Assembly: GCA_002104895.1 (NCBI GenBank)
Contig: MCFG01000011.1
Span: 350,001 to 380,818 of the forward strand
Length of the DNA: 30,818 nt
Reading direction: 5' to 3'
From: Anaeromyces robustus
Lineage: Eukaryota > Neocallimastigomycota > Neocallimastigomycetes > Neocallimastigales > Neocallimastigaceae
Under the pieces are notes generated by a model that did no database searches, was not told where the DNA came from, and saw nothing but the letters and a program-made list of their open reading frames with translations. Made by a program: the position numbers and the translations under genes. This document shows, piece after piece, positions 14,670-27,780 of this stretch. Within the stretch, counting starts at the first letter, position 1; every line of letters begins with the position of its first letter.

Positions 14670-16365
14670 TTTGATATAAAATTTCTTTTTCTTATATATA
14701 ATATCTATCAATACTTATTTATTGGCTAACAAAATAAAATAAAATAAAAATAAAAATAATAATAATAAAAAAATATTAATAAAATATATATATATAATAA
14801 TAATAATTAAATTAACAAAAAATAGAAATTTGCATTATTTTATTCAATATGTCACATAATAAATTATTTATATCTTGTCTTTTAAAATCTATTCTATACT
14901 ATTCTATAATATTATTACTATTGTTTTAAATAATTTTGTTATCATTACAATATTATTGTTATTATTATTATCTTATATTGTTGTTCTAGTAATGTATTTA
15001 AAAACTTACTTTTATTAATGAAATGTAACAAATAAATTAATCTAACAATCTAGCTTAATTATTTGTAAATATTAAAAGAAAAAAGAAAACTATTATTTAA
15101 ATAAAAAGAAAAAAGAAAAACAAAAAAAAAAAAAAAAAAAAATAAGAAAAATAATATTTCATTTTATATAAATTAAATTCTATCACCTTGATATATTTTT
15201 TAGTATTATTAATTATTAAATATAATTAGTATTAATATAAAGATTTATATATTATATTATTTTATATTTAGACACGAATATCATTTATTATATTCATTAT
15301 ATATTAAATAATATTCATTATATTTTATTAGTATCATTTTTATATATATATATTGTACATATATATTATATATATAATATATTATAACTCTTTTTTTTGT
15401 ATTTTACTACTTTGTTATTTAATTATTAACAAATTGATGAATTATTTGATTTATATTGTATAATATATATTAATATATAATAATTATATATTTGATTATA
15501 TTTAGATTTTTAAAATATTGAAATCCTATTATTTTAATTATTTTTTATTTTTTACCATTATACATAAATAAGAAATTTTTGATGAAATTATTTATAATAT
15601 ATTGTAATATATTTTGATATATATTATAAAAATATATTTGAATTAAATTAATCCAATTCCAAAAAAAAAAGAAAAAAAAAAAACGTCATAAATATCAAAA
15701 AGAAAGTTTATTAAATAAAACCATTAACCATAAAAAAAAAAACTATTTAAAAAAAAATAATGATAATAAATATAATATTCTTTAAATTATTTAATTATTA
15801 AAGAATTAAAAAGCCATAAAAAAAAAAAAACTTAAGAAAAGTTGGCTTTTTCTCTTTTTGTTTTTTTTTTTTTTATTAATACTAAATAACACTAAATAAT
15901 TTCAAATTATTATTTCTATTCTTTTATAATAAATCTATATAAATATATGTTGATAATACATAGATATTACCAATAGGATATAAATTATTAATGATAAGAT
16001 TATTATAATACGTGATTTGAACATGTGATATCAATATAATGATTAAATAAATATTAAAAAAATCAAAATCTATAAAAAATACCAAAAATACACCAATTAA
16101 ATTTAAAGTTGTATAAAATAACTTAAAAAAAGTAAAACAAGGTTTTTTCATCAAAAAAAAAGATTTACTTAATAATTATGAAATTATAATATAATAAAAA
16201 AATAATTTCAAACAGAATAAAATAAATATAATAAATATATAAGTTTTAAATATAGAATGGCAAAAATTAATAATAATAATATTGAATAATTTTTAAGCCA
16301 TAGAAATTGAATTAAATAAAAAATAAATTTCAAAAAAAAAAAAAATATATAAAAAAATGAAATAC

Positions 16366-16413
16366 TTATTTAATAAAATATTTATAAAACATTATTAATT
16401 AATTATGTTAATA

Positions 16414-16451
<38 letters not shown>

Positions 16452-16511
16452 ATTATTTATTTAATAAAATATTTATAAACCATTATTAATTAATTGTGTT
16501 AATATAGTTAA
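16366..16511. repeat. Diverged tandem duplication (91-bp period) with a poly(A) core
   Basis: The block 16366-16420 recurs at 16457-16511 with about three substitutions; both begin TTATTTAATAAAATATTTAT and continue with CATTATTAATTAATT. The copies are separated by an A tract of about 29 nt. The arrangement suggests slippage or a local duplication rather than a gene. Confidence 0.82.
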
Positions 16512-18196
16512 TTTAAAAAAAAAGAAAAAAAGTTTTATTATTGATTTAAAAAAAAAATTGTATAGAATATATTTTATTAAAAAATTAATTATAATTAAAA
16601 TAAAATTATTATATGTAATAAATAAAATAAAGTTAATATATATTTTAATATTAATTATGTGATTTAACTTATTCATAAAAATCTTATTTAAAACTTTTTT
16701 TTTTTTTAAGTTTCATAATTTATTAATTTTTTTTTATTAAAGACCATGTAAATGTAACTTAAATAAAAATAAAAAGTAACCTTTTTATATTAAATATATG
16801 AATTGTTTTAATAATAATAAATTAATTAATGTATATTAATAAAGAACTATTATAGATGGAGTATTTTAATGTATTTTTATATTTTTATTTTTTTCAATTT
16901 CTATAATAATCAAAAAAAAAATATTTTAGTATATTAAAATATTTTTTTATATTATATAATATATATTAAGCATAATAAAGTGTATAGTTAATTATAAATA
17001 ATAGTATTTGGTATTCTTTTATATATATATTTTATTTTATTTGAAATATTATCATTTTTTAATATTAAATTTTTATAATATTATATGTAATACTATGGGT
17101 TATATGACTATTACTTATTATTATTTATTAATATTAATAAAAACAAATATTTGGTCGATTAAACAATTAGAAAAAAAAAATTATGTTTATATCATATAAT
17201 CTTAATATTTAATATTAACATGACGATGTTATCATAATTCGTATATACATTTTATATTTTGTTTTATCAATTTTAAGGTATGATTCATTTCAATGAAAAA
17301 ACAAGGGTTTATTGATATAATCGTTCTTTCTATATCATCAATATTATTAATATTATTAATAACAAATATTATTAATTCTATATAAAAAATTTCTCTAAAG
17401 AAAGATTAGCTTTATAATAAAAATATCTTTCTTTGACATATCTTTTTTATTTATTACATTTTATACAATTATAAATAAAACTGATGAAATGTTGATGAAA
17501 TACTAAAAAGGTTTAATTAATTGTAATATATATATTTTTATTATAGATTAAAATATTTAAAACCTTTGATGAAAAGTATAGTATTTTTTATAATTGTTAA
17601 ATTTACATTGAGGTTGAATAAAATAAAAATTATATAAAATTTTATAATATTTTTTAAAATTATATTTTAAAAATATATACCATCAATTAACATAGATGCT
17701 TTTATTTTTTTTTTATTATATTCCATAGAATATAAAACAATGAATTTAAAATATAATAATTAAGATTATTTATTATTACAAAAAAAATTTTTATATGACA
17801 AGTTCTTCTAACCTTTTAATAATAATTTCTTAACCCTTTTAAATAAATTAATTTAAATTTATTTGTATATAATGTATACAAAAATTACAATCATAAATGT
17901 AATTAAATAAAAAGAAATTTATTTTTGACTATTATTTTGATTATTAATGATATTTTTTTTTTCACATTTTTATAAATATATTTGAGTTTTTGCAATAAAT
18001 TTTTCTGTCAATATTATTTTAATTAAGATTTTCTATTAAATACTATAGAATAGTTGAATCTCACTGGTTTTAAGTTTAGAGGATAAATAATGTTAAAGTC
18101 ATACTGGTATAATATTAATGAAATTCTTTTCAAATAATTATAGTTTCATAGAAATACAAATAATATTTATCATATGAAGTTTTTTATTATAAAAAA

Positions 18197-18200
18197 TAAA

Positions 18201-18234
<34 letters not shown>

Positions 18235-18244
18235 AAATAAATAA

Positions 18245-18331
<87 letters not shown>

Positions 18332-18333
18332 AT
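18197..18333. repeat. (AAAT)n tetranucleotide array, interrupted
   Basis: About 34 units of AAAT, with a few short AAT interruptions near 18232-18247 and then a pure stretch to 18333. It is the reverse-strand counterpart of the ATTT array at 2665-2804, and lies about 1.9 kb upstream of SED5. Confidence 0.95.
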
Positions 18334-20198
18334 TAATAATAATATTATTATTACTGTTATTATTTATTTTTATATGCAGATAAAAATAAATAAAGCAATT
18401 AAATAATCCTAATATTTTATGTATTTTATGTATGTTCTTTATTTATATTTTAATTTACCTTGATTATTATTATTAATAAATATCTATCAAAAATTATTAT
18501 TATTTTATTATAATATTATCATATGTAAATAAATTTTAATTAATAAGATTTAATAATTATTTTTTGTTTCACCATGAAATAATAATTTATTAATTAATGA
18601 TAATTAATAATAATTAATAATGTTATTATATTTATTCTATTATAAATGATATTATTATTTACATTTATATAAATTTTTTTTTTCTATTTGTTTTTTTATA
18701 ATTTTTTTTTTCTTTCATATTAAAAATAAAAATTTCAAAATTTATTTTAAAATTATAATAAATTTATTAAACAATAATAAAAGAGAAAAATAACAATCAT
18801 ATATAATATACCATTTTATTTTTTTTGTTATTATAATAATTTAAGAGGAATATATAATATATAAATATAAATTTTAAATCGTTTAAATATAAAAGTAAAT
18901 ATTATAATAAATATTACCTCTCGTCTTATTATAATCAATAAAGGTAATTATTTATTATTTTAATTTGATATCTTATTTTATTTCTTTTTATTTTATTTTA
19001 TTTTATTTTGTTTTTAATATTTTTTTAATTTAATAGTAATAAATCAATTTATAACTATAAAAGGGTCAAAAAATAAATAAAAGAAAAACATAGAAACAGA
19101 GAGAAACAAAAGAAGAAAAAAAATAAATATAATAATATTTATGACAATCGAAATATTATTCAGCCTCATATTCAATAAGGAAGATAATAATTATTAATGA
19201 ACTTCTTTTTTTTTTTTAAAAAAAAATCAATTAAATTCACACACTTCTTATAAATAATAATAATTTAATTATATATTATCCCTCCAATTTTTAATTAAAT
19301 AATAAATAAATATTTTACATAATTAATCATACATAACTTAACACATAAACAAATAAATTTTAAACAAATAAATTTCAGATTAGTTAAATAAATACAATTC
19401 ATTTTTATTTACATATTTTACTCTCTGAATATTTAATTTTTATTATATTATATTCTTAATTATATTTAATATAATAAAAAAAATTTATTTTATGATTCTA
19501 ATTGTATATTTAATTTATTTTATAATTAATTTTAATCAAAACTAATATTTTATTTTAACTTTTTTTTTTTTTTTTTTTTTTTTTAAATATATTATTATTG
19601 GAATATCAATATATTTTATATCACACACATATATATATCTATTTATCAGAAATAAAATGTGTTATATATATATAAACTTATAAATAAAAATATCAATGTC
19701 AATATCAATACAAAAATAAATAAATAGAATATAAAAACATTAAAGTAAAATTAAACAAAAAAAAAAAAAAATAAACAATTACAAAATATAGTCAGGAAAT
19801 AGTTAGATTTAATTAAATAAAAGCAATATAAATTATTAATTTATATATATTTTATTAATACAAATATATAAATTCTTTTATCAAGAAAAATTACTTATTA
19901 AATAAAAAAAAAAAAAAAAAAGGATACATAATATATATTTAATATTAATATATTATAATACTTGTTATCTATATACCTTTCTTTTCTTTTCTTTTTTTAT
20001 AATTTCTTCATAAAAGAATATATATATTTTTTAATATCACCCATTTAATTCATTTATTCATTTTATTTTATTCATTTATCAATTAGAATTTTATTTTATA
20101 TTTTTTTTTCTTACTTCATTATTATACATAAAGCAAATAATAAATAAATAAATAAATAAATAAGTAAATAAATATAAATATATATATATATAAAGGAA

Positions 20199-21482
20199 AT
20201 GGCTAGTGATAGAACAAAAGAATTTCAAGCAACTGTAGAGTCTATACTTAATAGAAAAACAGTTATTGAACAACAACATTTATTACAAAATCAAACTTCA
20301 CCAAGAACACAACGATCAGAATTTGCTAATGCTGCTTCAACTATTGGTAAAGAAATTAATAATACTGTAACTAAACTTCAACGTTTAACTCAATTAGCTA
20401 AACGTCGTACTATGTTTGATGATAATCCAACCGAAATTAATGATTTAATTCAAGTTGTAAAACAAGATATTAATCGTATTAATCAACGTATAGATTATTT
20501 ACAAATGAGTTCTCGTAATAAAAATAAAAACAGTAGAAAAAATGATGAAGATAATGCACAAGCTTTAGAACATTCTAAAAATGTTATTGTTTCTTTACAA
20601 TCAAAATTAGCAAATACTTCTAATGATTTTAAAAATGTTTTAGAAATAAGAACACAAAATATGCGTGAACAAAAATCACGACGGGATCAATATGGTGTTT
20701 CCAATTTATCGACTTTTACTTCTCCTGATTTAGATTTATTAAAAAATAATCCATTACCTTTATACCAAACAGCAATGGCTGCTATGAATTACCCTGTTTC
20801 ACCTACTCCTTCTTCACTTTCTTCACCTTTAGTTTCCTCTTCTAACATACCAAATACCAATATAACTTCAACGACGCCTAATAATTCAAATATAACTAAT
20901 AATATTGTAAATCCTAATAGTAGTAATAATAACAACAATAATAATAGTAATATAAATAATACCAATTTAAATACAAATCTAGATTTTAATTCTGGATTAA
21001 ATCGTCTATCTACTCCTTCTTATGCTTCAGCCTATAATGGTAATATACCAATGTATCAACCATTAGATAATAATAATACCACTCCTAATCAAAAGGATTC
21101 CTTTGTTTCTATTAGTATGGATGAAGGATCATTAAATGATTCTCTTGGTTTAGGTAGTATTATTGGAGGAGAACAACAACAACTTTTAGCAAATCCAGTA
21201 CATACTGAATATTTAGAATCACGTTCACAGGCTATTGATTCTATTGAATCTACTATTGCAGAATTAGGACAAATTTATCAACATTTTGCTCAAATTTTAG
21301 CAGGTCAAAGAGAAACGGTACAACGTATTGATGATAATATTGCAGATGTAGAAATGAATGTAGAAGGAGCTCAAACTCAACTTATGAAATATTATAATAA
21401 TATTTCAAATAATCGTTGGTTAATTATAAAAGCTCTTGGTATTGTACTTATCTTTTTCTTAATTTTTGTTATGTTTTTATAG
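20199..21482 (+). CDS. SED5: Golgi Q-SNARE of the syntaxin-5 / Sed5 family
   Basis: Target-membrane Qa-SNARE for ER-to-Golgi and intra-Golgi vesicle fusion. A single exon encodes 427 residues. The N-terminus MASDRTKEF carries the DRTxEF peptide by which Sed5/syntaxin 5 binds the SM protein Sly1, which fixes the start. The Habc helices span about 40-165. A low-complexity linker (about 168-335) includes a Ser/Thr/Pro segment and an Asn-rich tract (217-262). The SNARE motif (about 338-402) has the zero-layer glutamine Q370 in ILAGQRETVQRIDDN and ends LMKYYNNISNNRW. A C-terminal membrane anchor (about 407-427) ends the protein with no lumenal tail. Yeast Sed5 and human syntaxin 5 are near 340-355 residues; the extra length is in the linker. 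It is intronless, unlike the three minus-strand genes. Read-throughs on the opposite strand are artefacts. Confidence 0.95.
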   Translation: MASDRTKEFQATVESILNRKTVIEQQHLLQNQTSPRTQRSEFANAASTIGKEINNTVTKLQRLTQLAKRRTMFDDNPTEINDLIQVVKQDINRINQRIDYLQMSSRNKNKNSRKNDEDNAQALEHSKNVIVSLQSKLANTSNDFKNVLEIRTQNMREQKSRRDQYGVSNLSTFTSPDLDLLKNNPLPLYQTAMAAMNYPVSPTPSSLSSPLVSSSNIPNTNITSTTPNNSNITNNIVNPNSSNNNNNNNSNINNTNLNTNLDFNSGLNRLSTPSYASAYNGNIPMYQPLDNNNTTPNQKDSFVSISMDEGSLNDSLGLGSIIGGEQQQLLANPVHTEYLESRSQAIDSIESTIAELGQIYQHFAQILAGQRETVQRIDDNIADVEMNVEGAQTQLMKYYNNISNNRWLIIKALGIVLIFFLIFVMFL

Positions 21483-22420
21483 ACTGGAAAAAAAAAAAAA
21501 GAAAAAAGAAAAAGGAAAAAAAAAAAAAAGTAAGAAAGAAAAAAAAAAGATAAAAAAGAATAAGATATAGAATAGAAGACAAAATAAATAAATAAATCAA
21601 TAAATAAACAAAAATAAAAAATAAAAAAACAAAACAAAACAAAATAAAATAAAGCAAAACAAAAACAAAAACAGAAATAAAAATAAAACAAAATAAACTA
21701 AAATAAATAATAACAAATATAAAAAAAAATAAAATAAAGAAAAGATAATCATAATAATAAAATAATACAATAAAATACAATAAAATAAAATAAAATAAAA
21801 TAAAATAAAATAAAATATATTAAAAATAAAAAATAAAAATCATAAAAAAAAAAAAAATAATAAAAATATATATATATATATCAAAAAATATATATTACAA
21901 ATAAGAAATAAAATAAAAATAATAATACTAATAATAAAAAATATATATATAATAATAATAAAATTAAAACAAAAAATTATAATAATAATATTTAATGTGT
22001 CCTTTTCCTTTTCCTTTTCCTTTTTTATTTTTATTTCATTATTAGTATTACTAAACTTTAATCTATAATATTATAGTTTATTATATTATATTTTATATTA
22101 TATTATATTTTATATTATATTATTTTATTTATTTATTATTATTATTGTTATTTAACTTTGGTTTATTTTTTTTTTATTATTATTTTATTATTTTTTTTCT
22201 TTCTTATTTTTAAATTATTAAAATTAATTTCAAGAAATAAAAATTATATTGAAATATTTTATTGTTATTTATTTATTTATTTATTTATTTATTTTTTATT
22301 TTTATTTTACTTATTTTCTTTTGTATTTTTTCTTTCAAATGAAAAATAACTATTTTTTTTTTATATGTATTATTTCTATTTTGTGTGAGTTTTTTTTTTT
22401 TATACTTTTTTAAATATATA
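21483..22420. other. SED5 3' flank: A-rich block followed by T-rich block
   Basis: From 21483 to about 21980 the plus strand is overwhelmingly A with sparse G, C and T, including (AAAAT)n at about 21780-21818. From about 22000 to 22420 it turns T-rich, starting with a (CCTTTT)n run at 22001-22025. SED5's 3' UTR and polyadenylation site should lie in the first part. Long frames on either strand here are Phe/Leu or Lys homopolymers and are not genes. Confidence 0.75.
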
Positions 22421-22459
22421 TATATTTAAAATAAAACTGAAATTTCTTAAAATACTTTA

Positions 22460-22498
<39 letters not shown>

Positions 22499-25400
22499 AT
22501 TATTATTCATACAATATCAGACATTCATTTGGATGTTTTAATAATAATATTTTAATTTTATATCGTTTTTTATATAAATTTTACAATATATACATATTTT
22601 GTATGATTTTCAAAGGACAATAAAGATTCACAGAGTCATATAAAAGTATAATTAAATTTATATATATATTAATTTAAGCAATTAACCATTCCATTTCAAG
22701 ATTATTATTAATAATAAAGGTAAATAAGGAATATCAATAATAAAAGTTTATTATTTAAACAATTAATTGGACATAATATTTTTATAGTTTTATTTTAAAT
22801 TATAATTATTTAAATAATTATTAAATTTAGAGATATCATTATAATGGGTTTGAGTAATTAAATAATTTAATATTAGTATTTAAAGAATTAAAGAAATAGT
22901 AATATTACTGTTCATTCAAAAAAATGTTAAACAACCTTGTGATAAAATTGTAATCTAGTATAATAGAAATAAACTGGTTATAATTAAAATTTTAAATGAA
23001 AAAAAAAAAAGTTAAGAATTTTGTGGATACTTTATTTATATTTTATAGTTTATACTTTTTTTTGAAATAATTATAATATATAAATAAAATAAAAAATAGC
23101 TAATATAAAAAATTAGATGCAATAAATAATATTTTAAATAAAAAAAATATTGTATTTATTATGAATAATAAATTTTCATATAATTATATATACACTTTTT
23201 TTTTTTATCTCTGAATTTGTTTGAATTACTAAATTTTCATTTTTTACCTAAATTGTTCTTTATATATATTATTTATTTATTTTTTATATTTATATTTCTT
23301 TATATATGTTTCTTCATTTATTATATTTCTTTTTATTTATTTTTATTTTAATTTTTTTTCTGTATTTTTATGCCATGTGATTAATATATTGGATAATATA
23401 AAAAATAATTTAAAGAATTTATTAAAAAAAAAATATATATATATATAAATATTACAATATATAAGTAAGAGTATCAATTTATTATTATAATATTTTAATT
23501 CTATATGTTTCATTTAATTATTACTTTTTCCCATTCTAACTTGATTTATCTACTTATATATTATTTATCTATTTATTTAATTTTTATTATTTAATTATTT
23601 ATTTGTTTATAAATATAAATTATTACTTATATAATAATTTATTTGTTTATTTTATTTTATTTTATTTTATATAATTTAATAATCTCCTTCATACTGCCTA
23701 TGCTAACTAAAATAATATAAAATTAATTTATTTATTATCTCATTTATTAATTTACAATTGTTTATTTACTAAATTAGGATTATTTATTTATTTATTTATT
23801 TTTATTTTTATTTTTTCAAATCTTTTATTTATACTATATTTGGTTATAAACGCTCATTTAATAATTTAATAATTATATATAAATATTTATATTATATTTT
23901 TTTAAATTTCTTATGTAGTTAAAAGTACGGCCACTTTAAAGAGGTACTTTTGATTACTTAACATAGCCTTTTCTTTTGCGTATGAATATTCATCTATAAA
24001 TAATGTTGATAATATAATAATATCATATTTAAAATAATAATAAAAAAATACTTTGAAAGTTTTATTATGAATAATGAATAATCATAAAATCATTAATTAT
24101 AAAAATTTATATATAAAATTATTCAAAAACTATAATATTATTACATTTTATAAAATAAAAATAAAAGCAAAATGGTTGATACAATAATTAAAAATAAAAT
24201 ACATACATATTACATAAATTACATAATTCTATTATAGATAAATAGATAATCATAATCATAAAAAAAAAAGAAAAAAAAAAGATCAAAAAAAAAAAAAAAT
24301 ATTAATTGTACTACCTTAAAATTACTTTGTAAAAATCAACCATCTCTTATTATATTATTATAATATATTCATATACATTTTAAATTTTTATTTCAGTTGA
24401 TACGATTCAAAAAATTACATAAAATTTTAATGTATTTTTATATAATTAATAATTAATTTTATACTTTATTTATATAGAAGTTTTATGGGAGAGTATTAAA
24501 TATAAAAAAAATCTAATAAATAAATAAACTTTTTGTATTATATTTAAAGTAAATTGACTCATTATTTTTTGTTTTATTATTGAAAACTATTTAGATTATT
24601 TTTATAAGCAAGTAAAAAATTATGACTTATTATTCATAATTCTTTTTTTTTTTTTTTTTTTACTAAATATTTATATATACATTAAAATTATAATTATTAT
24701 TTTTTATTATATATAATTAAATTATATTATGACATATATTATAAAATATTATGAATACTATACTTTAATATATTATTTATTATTGAATTACCAATCTTAC
24801 TTTTATTATTCCTTTTTATTTTTATTATTTCCTTTTTCTTTTTTTAATATTTATTCTTACTTAATAAGGAAAAGAATTTATCATAACATATATAAAAATA
24901 TAATGTAATATATTATATTATAAGAAATATTATATGAATAATTATATCTGTAATATATTAATTTTTATTTAATTAGAAAAAAATTTTTTTTATTTGTTGA
25001 GAATGTTTGATGGGAAAACAAATAAAACTGAAAAGATTGAAAAAAAATTTAATTTTTAATTTTTATATAAATATTTATTTAGATTAATAAAAATTATATT
25101 AAATAGATATAATATATTATATAATATATTATAATAAATAACTATATATATTAATATATATAATAAAAATATAGTATAATATTTTTAATATATTGTAAAT
25201 ATATTTGTAATATAAATTATTATTACTCAATAATATATTAAATATTCATCAAAAATATATTATTTTTATTTTACATAATTTAGATTAAAAAAAAATATAA
25301 TAAAACACTAATGGTAATAATAAAAAAAACCTTTCATAGTAGAAGAATAAAATATAATAAAATAGAATAAAATAAAAAGATAAATTAGTAAATATTATTA

Positions 25401-27780
25401 TTAAAGCATCAAACCTTTATTCTCTGCAAAAAAAAAAACTTTTTTAAAAGAAATATGTAACTATTATTTAATGCATATATAATTAAAACCTAAATAAATA
25501 CGTTATATATAAAATAATTTATATTAAGTTTTATGTTTTCTAACAGATATTGCATATTTCATTGATATAATATATTATTAAAATAATATAAAAATATGTA
25601 ATATACAATCTTAGACACTAAATGTAATGATTATACAATTATTATGTTATACTAAGTTTTCATTCAATTATTATTTTTACACTACATCATCCTTAAAATT
25701 CAATATTACAAAATAATATTATTTAATTACTGAATTATAATCATTACTCTTTATTAATTTACTTAAAAATAAATTAAGAATTGTTAAATTCTATTTTATA
25801 TAAAGTATAAATATTAGAGTTTCCTTATATTATATACTTTTTAAAAATTATTTATTTTCTTTATATTTTATTTTTTACTTCTTTTTCTATACTTTTGTTT
25901 TTCTGAGTATTTGTTATTTATAAGTTAATTCTGTAATTCTGTTAGTTAGTTAGTTAGTTACTAAATTATTAATTTATTATTTAATTAATTAAAAAAATAA
26001 AATAGTAAATAAAAATTTAAGGATTACTATAAAAGGAATTATATTAATTTTATTGAAATTTAAATTAATAAATATAGTTTATATATGCATCAAATATAAT
26101 AATAAATATATATTTATTTGAAAATAATAAAATAAAATAAAAAAACGGTCTATTAATTATATTATAAAAAAAATAAATATAAATATATAAATATAAAAAT
26201 AAAAATAAAAAAAAAGTTTAGATCAAAAAAAAAAATTCGAATATTTTTTTATAAACACAAATATTAAAAAAAATTTTTTTTTTTTATTAAAAAAAAATCA
26301 TGTATTTTTCTATTCATTAATACATTAATAATTATTTATCTATTATCTATTATTTTCTTCTATATTATTATTTTTTTTTCTATTTTTTCTTTCTTTTATT
26401 GTTATTTAATTTCAAAATCTGCTTATATTTTATATTTAAATAAATAATATATAATATAGGTTTAAATATAGTTTCATATATATTAATTGAAAGATTAATT
26501 TGTTTAATTAGTATGCATATAATCTTGTTTATTATTATTATTATTTATAATATTACTTTTAAATATTGATTTTTAATACTAATTTTTTTTTTAAAAAAAA
26601 AAAGAAAAACAAAATAAGATTTTTGGTGAATTATTATTGGATAATTTAAGATCAATGATAAAATATTAAAATAGGCTAATTTTTTGTATTGAGGGTTAGT
26701 ATTCTGTATAATGGAAGGTTAGTTCGATTGCTTTATTTTTAATACTTTTTATTAATATTTTATTAATACTATATTATGTTATATTTTACTCTCTCCATAT
26801 TTGATAAAAATTTATATATAATCATGTTGCTACTATTACTAAATATTACAAAAAATGAAAATAATATATAAACTACTTATATATATGAATTAATGCCATC
26901 ATTTAAATATTGTTTTTATATACAAAATCATAATTGAATTATTATTTATTATTTTTTTAAAAAGAAATATAACAAAGGAATAATATCATAAATAATAAAT
27001 ATTTTTATACATCAGTAGTTTATCTTGAACTTGTGTACTTTAAAATGATGATTAAACTCTAGAACAGAAAATAAAAAAGGAATTTAAATAAAGTAAAATA
27101 TTTCAATTATTATTTATTAATTTATATTTATTATTTATATTGAAAATTATATAATATTAATATATTTGAATAATTAAGCAATATAAATAATATATATAAA
27201 TATATATAATTTATATAGTTTTTATTAATTTTGTTTCCAATATAAATTTATATCCAATATAAAATTTTAATATATTATATTATATTATAATATATAACTC
27301 TAATACAATTAATTAATTTTGGGTGATGTAACAATTTTTTTATGTAAATTTTTTTAGTTGATATTAAATTTGTATTTTAATATAAGTTTTTTTTTTTTAG
27401 TTTTTAACTCAGCAAAAATCTAATTATAATAAAAAAGAAGAATATAGAAAACATCAAAAAAAAAAAAAAATAAAGTAAAATCATAAATATAGAACTAAAA
27501 AAAATATTATTAAAAAAGATAAAAATTATGGACTATTCTTTTATTTAGATTTTTTCATTTAATTAAAAGAAAAAAAAGAGCATAATTTATTACTATATAT
27601 TTAAATTTAAAAAAAAATTATTATAGAATTATATTTAATTATATGTAAATAATCTGATAGATTATGCATATTTTATATTAATCAGTTTGAATGCATAAGC
27701 AAATCTAAAAAAGCTTCTTTTTTTTTTTTTTATCAATAAAATAAATTATATTTATTATAATATTTTTAATTTTTTTATTC
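22421..27780. other. AT-rich intergenic DNA without recognisable genes
   Basis: About 5.4 kb at near-background composition on both strands. The only departures are a short hairpin with G+C-richer bases (23921-23951), a (GTTA)n run near 25938-25958, and a less AT-biased patch at about 26610-26740. No intact frame, splice pattern, transposon end or RNA gene could be supported. Confidence 0.6.
23921..23951. repeat. Hairpin with 8-bp stem and 15-nt loop
   Basis: AAAAGTAC (23921-23928) pairs perfectly with GTACTTTT (23944-23951). The loop holds GGCCAC and the self-complementary CTTTAAAG. The surrounding 80 nt are also richer in G and C than the flanks. Function is unknown; it could be structured RNA or a remnant. 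Confidence 0.55.

Larger units (their letters stand above)
14670..20198. other. Divergent intergenic region between ILV6 and SED5
   Basis: A 5.5-kb AT-rich gap between two genes reading outward, so both promoters should lie here. The SED5 leader just before 20199 is an A/T-rich run of AAAT and TATA words ending in AAAGGAA before ATG. A few open frames of 60-76 codons exist (for example 15924-16154 minus and 17008-17199 plus), but they are Ile/Phe/Tyr/Leu-rich and look like chance. A 10-bp inverted repeat pairs 17397-17406 with 17425-17434. No tRNA, transposon end or other gene was recognised. Confidence 0.65.

Noticed and set aside
15924-16154. 76-codon minus-strand frame, hydrophobic
   Set aside because: Composition is almost all Ile, Leu, Phe, Tyr and Asn, as expected by chance at this base content; no family motif and no splice partner found.
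17008-17199. 63-codon plus-strand frame
   Set aside because: Ile/Tyr/Leu-rich chance frame in AT-rich DNA with no recognisable motif.
17397-17434. 10-bp inverted repeat with 18-nt loop
   Set aside because: Mostly A/T/G runs; such stems are expected at this composition and nothing nearby suggests a function.
20091-20279. Minus-strand frame overlapping the SED5 start
   Set aside because: Shadow of the AAAT-rich leader and the SED5 coding strand.
21392-21780. Two Phe/Leu-rich minus-strand frames
   Set aside because: They are the complement of the A-rich SED5 3' flank and are pure low complexity.
26690-26740. tRNA gene
   Set aside because: Box-like words are present, but no acceptor stem, anticodon stem or correct length could be drawn.
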